A DNA stretch of 6,187 nucleotides from Sulfurospirillaceae bacterium (lineage in GTDB: Bacteria; Campylobacterota; Campylobacteria; Campylobacterales; Sulfurospirillaceae): the NCBI GenBank assembly GCA_028705785.1, contig JAQWCT010000160.1, forward strand, positions 1 through 6,187, read 5' to 3'. Position 1 is the stretch's first letter. Each line of letters begins with the position of its first letter. The notes under the pieces were generated by a model, which searched no databases, was not told the DNA's origin, and saw only the letters and a program-made list of their open reading frames with translations. Shown here one piece after another: positions 1-5,883 of this stretch. The translations under genes were made by a program, and so were the position numbers.

Positions 1-1
1 T

Positions 2-454
2 AGAAACGCTAGTCGCCCAGCGATTGATTTACATATCAAACAGCTTACGGACATCAATGAAATTACGCTTATCATCGGGCTTTCGTTTTTGGTCATTGGT
101 AACTTTTTAGGTGGCATTTGGGCGAATGAATCGTGGGGAAGATATTGGGGTTGGGACCCTAAGGAGACTTGGGCATATATCTCCATCATTATCTATGCGA
201 TGGTCTTACATGTAAGGCTGATTGCAAAGTGGTATTCACCTTATCTTTTTGCGGTTTTATCGCTTGTATCGTTTGCTTCTATCTTGATGACTTACTTTGG
301 GGTAAATTTTTACCTCGCAGGAATGCACTCTTATGCCACGGGTGACCCTGTGCCTATTCCTTTGTGGGTTTATGTGTGTAGTGGTGTTGTTTTGAGCTTA
401 ATTGTTTTATCGTATCCAAAGAAAAATTTGAAGGAAAAAAATGAAGAAAATTAA
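2..454 (+). CDS. Cytochrome c synthase CcsA/CcsBA (NrfI-like), C-terminal end, 5' truncated by window edge
   Basis: This is the last 150 codons of a System II cytochrome c biogenesis protein, a membrane protein that carries haem across the membrane and attaches it to CXXCH motifs of periplasmic cytochromes. The frame is open from base 2, so the gene starts outside the window; the TTG at 89 is not its start. Directly visible are the haem-binding WWD motif (WANESWGRYWGWDPKE, nt 119-166), a membrane-segment histidine (LHVRL, His at nt 209-211) and a periplasmic histidine in GMHSYA (His at nt 326-328). The two histidines are 39 residues apart, which is the spacing I recall for the paired haem-ligand histidines of Helicobacter hepaticus CcsBA. 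Further hydrophobic stretches fit transmembrane helices, and the tail is lysine-rich. In Campylobacterota such proteins are usually CcsB-CcsA fusions of about 900-1000 residues. The NrfJ-like gene downstream suggests the NrfI paralogue, but other specialised CcsBA copies exist, so no symbol is given. Confidence 0.93.
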   Translation, partial: RNASRPAIDLHIKQLTDINEITLIIGLSFLVIGNFLGGIWANESWGRYWGWDPKETWAYISIIIYAMVLHVRLIAKWYSPYLFAVLSLVSFASILMTYFGVNFYLAGMHSYATGDPVPIPLWVYVCSGVVLSLIVLSYPKKNLKEKNEEN

Positions 455-1094
455 AGTATTTGCCATAATAATGGCTTTAACAACGCTACTAAGTGCGGGA
501 GATATTTTTGAAGGTGTTGTCGTTGATACGCTTGATGGTGGGGGATATACTTACCTACAAATTGAAGATGCTAAAAAGAAATACTGGATAGCCGTTGAGG
601 GCGCTAAAATCGATAAAGGTATGGAAGTTCGTTTCACCGAAGAGCTTAGAGCTAAAAATTTTGAAAGTAAAAGTTTAAATCGCGTCTTTGATGAAATCGT
701 TTTTGCCTCAAATCTTCAGTATCGAACTTCTGTTTCCGAATCAGCCAACCTAGCATTAATTACTCAATTGGTTAAAGTTTCGCCTTATCAACAAAAAGAT
801 ACCATAAGTGTAGCAAAAGCTTTGAGTGAGCGAACAAAACTGAATGGAAAAACCATCCATATCCGTGGTAAAGTGGTCAAAGTCTCACGAGGCATTATGG
901 AGCGCAATTGGATTCATATCCAAGATGGCACAGGCGAGGGTGATGAGGTTGGTCGCATCGTTTTTACTTCCAAAGATGATACGCTAAGCGTAGGGGATAT
1001 TGTTACCGCTCAGGGTGTTGTAAGTGTGGATAAAAACTTTGGTTCTGGTTATGTCTATAAAATGATCGTTGAAAATGCTTCTTTCAAAAAATAG
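441..1094 (+). CDS. nrfJ: Exported NrfJ-like protein with two OB-like beta modules
   Basis: This is a 217-residue secreted protein. A Sec signal peptide (MKKIKVFAIIMALTTLLSA, likely cut after Ala19) has no lipobox cysteine, so a soluble periplasmic protein is expected rather than a lipoprotein. Two beta-rich modules follow. Residues 24-88 carry GGGYTYLQIE, YWIAV and the segment NFESKSLNRVFDEIVF, a pattern I associate with small proteins found beside multihaem cytochrome genes. Residues 133-216 resemble an OB fold (GKTIHIRGKVVKV, then NWIHIQDGTG, then SVGDIVTAQGVV). The mature protein contains no cysteine or CXXCH, so it is not itself a c-type cytochrome. The start overlaps the cytochrome c synthase gene by 14 nt and has AAGGA five bases upstream, indicating co-expression. 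In Wolinella succinogenes the last gene of nrfHAIJ sits in this position; its function is unsettled. The symbol is therefore inferred from context plus domain pattern. A helper in cytochrome maturation is a guess. Confidence 0.72.
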   Translation: MKKIKVFAIIMALTTLLSAGDIFEGVVVDTLDGGGYTYLQIEDAKKKYWIAVEGAKIDKGMEVRFTEELRAKNFESKSLNRVFDEIVFASNLQYRTSVSESANLALITQLVKVSPYQQKDTISVAKALSERTKLNGKTIHIRGKVVKVSRGIMERNWIHIQDGTGEGDEVGRIVFTSKDDTLSVGDIVTAQGVVSVDKNFGSGYVYKMIVENASFKK

Positions 1095-1116
1095 TTAGAC
1101 CTAAGAGGATTGGTGG

Positions 1117-1785
1117 ATGCATCAAATACAAAGTAGTAAAGAGTGTATCGCAAGCATACCGCTTTTTGATGCACTCTCTTCATCTGACATCGATACGATA
1201 GCTTCTTTTTCCGCCATTCGTACCTATGGACAAGGCGATGTATTGTTTTACGAGAAAGATGATAAAGACGCCATTTACTATGTTATCAGTGGTTCTATCA
1301 AATTTTACAAAGTTGACCGATTTGACAATGAAATCTTTTTATATAAACTCTATTCAAATTCTTTGATTTACAATGTTTCAAAACTCACCGATAGCTTTTT
1401 CGTCAGCTGTTATGCTAACGCTGAATTTTTAGAAGACAGCAAAGTTTTGATGATACAAAGTAAGCCTTTTCGTGAGATGATTTACGCCAATCATGGCTTA
1501 ATGACCAAAATTCTTCAAGAATCTTTTGCGATGATTCAGCAGATGCAGTGCATCATCAGTCGTGATGTGGTGTTTGATGGGACAGCCAAAGTGGCGCATA
1601 TGCTTGTCAATGACCTTAGCAACTTCAACAAACTCAAAAAGCATGAAATCGCCTATATGCTCCATATCCAACCCGAAACACTTTCTCGGATTTTAAATAA
1701 GCTGACCAGAAATGGTACGATAGAGATTGAGAAAAACAGTGTGGTTATTCTCAACGAAAAAGAATTAAGAGAGATTTACGAATGA
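1117..1785 (+). CDS. Crp/Fnr-family transcription regulator without FNR iron-sulfur cysteines
   Basis: This is a 222-residue cytoplasmic one-component regulator. Residues 14-130 form a cyclic-nucleotide-type sensor barrel (IPLFDALSSSDI, GQGDVLFYEKDD, IYYVISGSIKFYK), followed by a long dimerisation helix (about 126-150) and a winged helix-turn-helix (about 155-212). The recognition helix reads QPETLSRILNKL, with E187, S190 and R191 placed like the E-x-x-S-R of E. coli FNR that reads TTGAT half-sites. Cysteines are only at 10, 98 and 145, so the N-terminal cysteine cluster of oxygen-sensing FNR is absent. The phosphate-binding Gly-Glu and Arg-Ser pair expected for cAMP binding is also not visible. 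The ligand is thus unknown. Relatives with such features in this phylum include NssR (Campylobacter) and NssA/B/C (Wolinella), which govern nitrite and nitrosative-stress genes; orthology is not shown. AAGAGGA lies seven bases before the ATG. The gene follows nrfJ after 22 nt and overlaps the next gene by 4 nt. Confidence 0.93.
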   Translation: MHQIQSSKECIASIPLFDALSSSDIDTIASFSAIRTYGQGDVLFYEKDDKDAIYYVISGSIKFYKVDRFDNEIFLYKLYSNSLIYNVSKLTDSFFVSCYANAEFLEDSKVLMIQSKPFREMIYANHGLMTKILQESFAMIQQMQCIISRDVVFDGTAKVAHMLVNDLSNFNKLKKHEIAYMLHIQPETLSRILNKLTRNGTIEIEKNSVVILNEKELREIYE

Positions 1786-3152
1786 AACCAACAGCCATTA
1801 GTGCCAAAATGAAACTTGCGGGGGGACTTTTGTCCTTTGTTATCGTCTTTATTATTGGACTCACTGTCATTATGAATCAGATGAGTAAAAAAGATTCTCT
1901 TATCATCAATATCGCAGGTAAAGAACGAATGCTTTCACAAAAGATGAGTAAAGAGATATTTTTTATCATCCATAGACATGAAAATGATTTTAGAGAGCTC
2001 AATACCGCAGTAAATTTATTTGAAAATAATCTCAAGGATTTGCTCTATGGAAATAGTGCTAAAGGGATTTATGCTCCACAAAATGAGAAGATAGAGTCCA
2101 AACTAGAAGAGGTCATGAAGCTATGGATACCTTTTAGAGGCGAAATTGAAAAGCTTAAAAAGTCTATCGAAGAGGTGCGCCCTGATATCGAAGTTTTGAC
2201 ACAAAAAACCGAAAAATTGCTTTATCTCTCTGATGTGGTTGTCAAAAAAATGGTCGAAGCCAATCTGGATGGTGTACATATTGATGATTCTGGTCGCCAA
2301 AGAATGCTTTCTCAACGCATGGGTCTTTATGTTGGCAGATTTCTTCGAACTGCTAATGCTCAAGATTTTGCGATGTATGCAGATGCTAAAGCGTTGTACG
2401 ATAAAACACTCAAAAGTTTTTTAGATGACCCACAAGTCAAACATGCTCCCCAAGTACAAAAGATCGTTGAAGAAACCAATGCTTATTGGGAAGATTTTGA
2501 AAACTATTTGACGAAGTTGATAGCTATCGAAAATGATATTAACAAATATATGTTCTATGTGCATGAAAAAAACATCCAACTTCTCAATGCCATGGATGAT
2601 GCGGTGTGGCTCTACACCGACCACAGTGAAGCCAAAAATGACCTCTTTTTAAAATTTCAATACATGGCACTCATCATCGGTTTTGTCATCATTTTGTATG
2701 CTTTTGTGATTTCAAAAGAGATTATCGAGCATTTAGAGAGCTTTGTGCAAAAAGCCAAAGAACTTGCCAGTGGTGACATCGGGCATATCAAAAGCCACAG
2801 TGTCGTCTTGCCTGAAAACAGTGAAGATGAACTCAAAGAAGCCTCTTCACACATCTCGCTCTTTGTCCAAAAAGTCAATCTTGCCATGAGCGAATCCGAA
2901 GAAGCGCTCAAAAAAGCTGAAAATGCCGTCTCCCAACTTCAAGACCTCGCCGAAGAAGTGGAAGAGGCCATCGCCGATATGGGTATAGATGAAAATGAGA
3001 AGCGAAAATTTGACAAAAATGTCAACGCTACCGAAGACATCGCCATCCAATCGGCTGAAAATCTCATCCATGTCACCAAGATGCTTCAAAAGCTTAAAAA
3101 GAGTTTGAATGCAATGGTGGAGAGTTCGGTACAAGATAAAAAAGAGGTTTGA
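1782..3152 (+). CDS. Membrane sensor with tandem PilJ/NarX-like P-boxes, HAMP-like linker and coiled-coil tail, no output domain
   Basis: This is a 456-residue protein with a short cytoplasmic start, TM1 (about 13-31), a large helical periplasmic domain, TM2 (about 292-311), a HAMP-like segment (about 312-365, including ELASGDIGHI and EDELKEASSHISLFVQKV) and a charged coiled-coil tail to the end. The periplasmic part has two P-box-like motifs: NIAGKERMLSQKMSKE (43-58), just after TM1, and DDSGRQRMLSQRMGLY (168-183). This motif marks the type IV pili methyl-accepting/NarX-like sensor family, in which it forms the nitrate or nitrite site of NarX, NarQ and McpN. No histidine kinase, GGDEF, EAL or chemotaxis hairpin (E-A-A-R-A-G-E type) is present, and the frame ends with a normal stop. 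The start overlaps the regulator stop as ATGA, with AAGAGAG upstream, so the two are probably translated together. I infer that it senses an anion such as nitrate or nitrite and signals through protein contact. What it contacts is unknown. Confidence 0.88.
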   Translation: MKPTAISAKMKLAGGLLSFVIVFIIGLTVIMNQMSKKDSLIINIAGKERMLSQKMSKEIFFIIHRHENDFRELNTAVNLFENNLKDLLYGNSAKGIYAPQNEKIESKLEEVMKLWIPFRGEIEKLKKSIEEVRPDIEVLTQKTEKLLYLSDVVVKKMVEANLDGVHIDDSGRQRMLSQRMGLYVGRFLRTANAQDFAMYADAKALYDKTLKSFLDDPQVKHAPQVQKIVEETNAYWEDFENYLTKLIAIENDINKYMFYVHEKNIQLLNAMDDAVWLYTDHSEAKNDLFLKFQYMALIIGFVIILYAFVISKEIIEHLESFVQKAKELASGDIGHIKSHSVVLPENSEDELKEASSHISLFVQKVNLAMSESEEALKKAENAVSQLQDLAEEVEEAIADMGIDENEKRKFDKNVNATEDIAIQSAENLIHVTKMLQKLKKSLNAMVESSVQDKKEV

Positions 3153-3219
3153 GGATACTTGTTACGATATTTACACAATAAAGGAAGAAGAGAATAATCG
3201 TTTAATTTTTAACCATTAC

Positions 3220-3233
3220 TTGATAAAAAACAA
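3220..3233. promoter_or_regulatory. Candidate FNR/Crp-type binding site upstream of the chemotaxis gene
   Basis: The sequence TTGAT-AAAA-AACAA matches the FNR consensus TTGAT-N4-ATCAA at nine of ten positions. It is the only such near-match I found in the intergenic DNA. It lies a few bases upstream of the putative TATAAT box, so its centre would be around -22 relative to a start from that box, a position that suggests repression. If a more downstream AT-rich -10 element is used, it could sit near -41 and activate. The Crp/Fnr gene two genes upstream has an FNR-like recognition helix, which makes it a natural candidate binder. Confidence 0.35.
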
Positions 3234-3236
3234 GGT

Positions 3237-3242
3237 TATAAT
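3237..3242 (+). promoter_or_regulatory. Putative sigma-70 -10 box for the chemotaxis gene
   Basis: A perfect TATAAT lies 42 nt before the chemotaxis start codon. No good TTGACA-like -35 is present at 16-18 bp spacing; the nearest candidates are TTACTT with a 15-bp spacer and TTGATA with only 11. Housekeeping promoters of Campylobacterota often lack a clear -35, so this does not rule it out. The intergenic region of 132 nt upstream fits an independent promoter for this gene. Confidence 0.5.
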
Positions 3243-3284
3243 AGGAATGTATTAATAATCGTTATTTATCTAAGGGGGTTTTAC

Positions 3285-5141
3285 ATGTTTCGCAATCTTT
3301 CAATCAAATCCCGTAATATTTTACTAGCAATTGTTGTGGCTCTGGGGCTGGGGATTATCCATATGACGGTAAAGATTTTTCATGATGAAGAAAAATCCCT
3401 TGTTAGCCTTCATGCCAGTGTTGCTCAAGTGCGTGAATATGTTTTAGAGTTGCGAAAAAATGAAAAAGATTTTTTAGCACGACAAGATGTGAAGTATTCG
3501 AAAGCGTTTACTGATAATCTCAAAGAACTCCAAGAACATAATCAACAAATCATCGTGGATAGCCTTAAACTAGGGATAGATATAAAAGAGTATAAGCAAT
3601 TACAAGGTGTAATTGAAAACTATGCAAAGGTATTTACTGAAATTGTGGCGGAGAAAACAAAATTAGGCTTGACACCAGAAGATGGGCTTGAAGGAGCATT
3701 GCGGCAAGCTGTCCATAATGCAGAAACTGTTTATAAGAATTATCATGATTATGAAATGCAAACATTGATGCTAACACTTCGCCGACATGAAAAAGATTTT
3801 ATGTTACGCTCTTCAATGAAATATTTTGATGCGCATACGACGACTTATCAAAAGGCATTGGAATATATCAAGGCTCATGAAACATTGGCACCTACTCAAA
3901 AACTCATAGAAGCTTATCGTCAAAGTTTCATAGAGTATGCAAAAGCAACTGAGCTTATAGGTTTAAATGAAAAAAGTGGATTACAAGGTAAACTAAGAGA
4001 AACAATTCATCAAACTGAAAATATTATCGCACAATCTATCAAGACTATGGACAATGAAATTAATGCAAAAATTGCGAAGTCAAGCATCATTTACTTTGTC
4101 GTAGCTGGAGGTGTTGTGACTGTTGTACTTGTATTAATCTTACTCATTATTCGAAGCATATTGGTTCCTCTACGACAACTCACTGATGCCATTGTCTCCA
4201 ATGAACGGGATTTGACGATGCACTATGAAGTACCTAATAATGATGAGCTTAAAGAGATCGCTGATGCTCTTAATGGTTTTATGGAGAGATTGCGTAAGAT
4301 TGTCTTAGGTGCTATTAATGCGAGTGATGAGAATGCAGCGGTGGCACATGAACTCTCGACAACTTCTAACAACATCGGAAAGCGTGCTGAAGAAGAGAGT
4401 AAAATCGTTGAACAAACAACTCTCACAGGCAATCAAGCAAAAGCACAAATAGAAGAGTCAGTAGGTAGTTCAAAAGAAGCTAAAAAAGAAATCGAAGAGA
4501 CCAATGTATCTCTCATGGAAGCCAATAAAATTTTTGGCGTACTTATCCAAAAGATAGAGCAAACAGCGTCTGTTGAGGGTGATTTAAAAACAAAAATGGA
4601 TGCCCTTTCTCAGGATGCCGATAAAGTTAAGGGTGTATTAAATGTGATTAACGATATTGCAGACCAAACCAATCTTTTAGCGCTTAACGCCGCTATTGAG
4701 GCAGCACGGGCTGGAGAGCATGGACGGGGTTTTGCTGTTGTTGCCGCTGAGGTTCGACAGTTAGCCGAGCGAACGCAAAAAAGTTTGGGAGAGATTAATG
4801 CGACAGTGAGCGTTATCGTCCAAGCGATTATGGATTCAAGTGGGCAAATGGATTTAAATGTAAAGCTCTTTAGTGAGCTAGTCAAACAATCAGAAGAAGT
4901 ATCCGATAAAATCGCCACTTCTGTTTCATTTATGAAAAACTCTATCCAAGTGGTAGATAAAGCAACGGATATGTCTGAAAAATCAGGAGATGAAATCAAA
5001 AAAGCGATGGATGAGATTAATCATATTAATCAAATCACAAGCAGTAATGCAAGAGATATTGAAGAGATAGCTTCAGCCGCAGAACATCTTCATAGCGTCA
5101 CACAAAATCTCAACAATCAGTTGCATTATTTTAAAGTTTAA
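3285..5141 (+). CDS. Methyl-accepting chemotaxis protein with duplicated HBM-like periplasmic domain
   Basis: This is a 618-residue transmembrane chemoreceptor that relays a periplasmic ligand signal to CheA/CheW. TM1 is at about 11-31 and TM2 at about 267-292. The intervening all-helical sensor shows two matching halves: LRKNEKDFLARQDVKYSKAF (56-75) pairs with LRRHEKDFMLRSSMKYFDAH (165-184), and GLTPEDGLEGALRQAVHNAE (128-147) pairs with GLNEKSGLQGKLRETIHQTE (226-245). The R-x-E-K-D-F-L-x-R pattern and bimodular layout fit the HBM class typified by Pseudomonas McpS, which binds organic acids; the ligand here cannot be read off. A HAMP domain (about 293-345) and the signalling domain follow, with the conserved hairpin tip around 456-497 (DQTNLLALNAAIEAARAGE, GRGFAVVAAEVRQLAERT). 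There is no C-terminal NWETF-type CheR tether; the protein ends in HYFKV. AAGGGGG six bases before the ATG is a strong ribosome site. The gene appears to have its own promoter and terminator. Confidence 0.95.
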   Translation: MFRNLSIKSRNILLAIVVALGLGIIHMTVKIFHDEEKSLVSLHASVAQVREYVLELRKNEKDFLARQDVKYSKAFTDNLKELQEHNQQIIVDSLKLGIDIKEYKQLQGVIENYAKVFTEIVAEKTKLGLTPEDGLEGALRQAVHNAETVYKNYHDYEMQTLMLTLRRHEKDFMLRSSMKYFDAHTTTYQKALEYIKAHETLAPTQKLIEAYRQSFIEYAKATELIGLNEKSGLQGKLRETIHQTENIIAQSIKTMDNEINAKIAKSSIIYFVVAGGVVTVVLVLILLIIRSILVPLRQLTDAIVSNERDLTMHYEVPNNDELKEIADALNGFMERLRKIVLGAINASDENAAVAHELSTTSNNIGKRAEEESKIVEQTTLTGNQAKAQIEESVGSSKEAKKEIEETNVSLMEANKIFGVLIQKIEQTASVEGDLKTKMDALSQDADKVKGVLNVINDIADQTNLLALNAAIEAARAGEHGRGFAVVAAEVRQLAERTQKSLGEINATVSVIVQAIMDSSGQMDLNVKLFSELVKQSEEVSDKIATSVSFMKNSIQVVDKATDMSEKSGDEIKKAMDEINHINQITSSNARDIEEIASAAEHLHSVTQNLNNQLHYFKV

Positions 5142-5163
5142 AAAGGGGAGTATTTAATAAGTT

Positions 5164-5199
5164 AGAAGGCTCGTATCAATGATGCCTTCTTTCTTCTTT
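5164..5199 (+). terminator. Intrinsic terminator after the chemotaxis gene
   Basis: A 7-bp perfect stem, AGAAGGC (5164-5170) with GCCTTCT (5184-5190), encloses a 13-nt loop and is followed directly by TTCTTCTTT. It lies 22 nt after the chemotaxis stop codon. The tail on the opposite strand (AACTTATT) is less U-rich, so it should work mainly for the + strand gene, although it sits between convergent genes and might also serve the exporter gene. Confidence 0.65.
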
Positions 5200-5232
5200 G
5201 CTTCATAATATCCATATCTTTCATTGTATTAA

Positions 5233-5862
5233 TTATCGCTCTTCCCATAAAAGCTTACCACCAAGGCTTAAAAAAAGTACTCCAATACTACGATTGAACC
5301 AAAGCATAAAAGCACTACTTTCTTGAAGTTTATGCGTGAATGTCATGGCTGTCCATGCCACAAAGATATTCCATAAAGTTCCATTGATGTCAAAGATAAT
5401 CCCTAGAAAAAGCATACTGAAAGCCTTGTTTGCTGCCTCTACATCCACAAATTGTGGCAAAAATGCTAAGAAGAAAAGGGCTACTTTTGGGTTAAGAACA
5501 TTGGTTAAAAATCCTTGCCAAAAAATGGTTTTGAGTGTTTGATGCAACGATTTTACCTTTACATGTAAAGGGGTTTTAGTAGTACGCAACATTGTAATAC
5601 CAATGTAAATAAGGTAACATGCACCGATACTTTTAACGATACCAAATGCCATCGCAGATGTTGCCAGTAAAGCTGAAAGTCCAATTGTTGTCGCAAAGAT
5701 ATGCACCATACACCCAGCGCCAATACCGAGAGCTGCAAAAAATCCCGCACGAAACCCTTGTGCGCTCGAGCGGCTGATGATATAGAGTGTATCAACGCCT
5801 GGCGTGATATTAAGAAGCAAACCAGAGATGATAAAAAGCCAAAGGTCATGCGTTCCGAACAT
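5233..5862 (-). CDS. LysE/RhtB-family amino acid exporter
   Basis: This is a 209-residue inner-membrane protein of the LysE/RhtB superfamily, whose members export amino acids or related metabolites using the proton gradient. Family hallmarks are the N-terminal NITPGVDTLYIISRS (18-32), corresponding to the usual N-x-x-PGP-x-x-L motif with Val replacing the second Pro. After it come a glycine-rich stretch GFRAGFFAALGIGAG (36-50) and the central NVLNPKVALFFLAFLPQF (121-138). Five to six hydrophobic helices and the length of about 200 residues are typical. AAGGG lies five bases before the ATG on the minus strand. The substrate cannot be assigned, because this family is promiscuous and residue-level rules are weak. 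The preceding gene on the same strand ends 21 nt upstream, leaving little room for a promoter, so co-transcription is likely. It converges on the chemotaxis gene. Confidence 0.93.
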   Translation of the reverse strand: MFGTHDLWLFIISGLLLNITPGVDTLYIISRSSAQGFRAGFFAALGIGAGCMVHIFATTIGLSALLATSAMAFGIVKSIGACYLIYIGITMLRTTKTPLHVKVKSLHQTLKTIFWQGFLTNVLNPKVALFFLAFLPQFVDVEAANKAFSMLFLGIIFDINGTLWNIFVAWTAMTFTHKLQESSAFMLWFNRSIGVLFLSLGGKLLWEER

Positions 5863-5883
5863 GAAAACCCTTTTCTAAAGATT

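Larger units (their letters stand above)
3193..3263. repeat. Direct repeat AATAATCGTT, two copies in the chemotaxis gene leader
   Basis: The ten bases AATAATCGTT occur at 3193-3202 and again at 3254-3263, with starts 61 bp apart, on either side of the putative TATAAT box. The second copy extends into a short interrupted palindrome, AATAA-TCG-TTATT (3254-3266). The pair could be a regulator-binding site, but the region is very AT-rich, so chance recurrence is a real alternative. Confidence 0.35.

Noticed and set aside
24..39. TTGAT and ATCAA half-sites resembling an FNR box
   Set aside because: The half-sites are six rather than four bases apart and lie inside the cytochrome c synthase coding region.
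89..454. A stand-alone 121-residue protein starting at TTG 89
   Set aside because: The frame is open to the window edge and the upstream codons continue the membrane protein; this is the tail of a larger gene.
2847..3134. Minus-strand open frame of 95 codons opposite the sensor tail
   Set aside because: It mirrors the coiled-coil coding sequence, has no ribosome site and has no family resemblance; it is a shadow frame.
3153..3284. Terminator or small RNA after the sensor gene
   Set aside because: I found only weak 3-5 bp pairings without a U-tract, so no RNA gene or terminator is called; the region is better read as a promoter.
4610..4999. Minus-strand open frame of 129 codons opposite the chemoreceptor signalling domain
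   Set aside because: The + strand here encodes the highly conserved hairpin region; the antisense product is serine- and alanine-rich without motifs.
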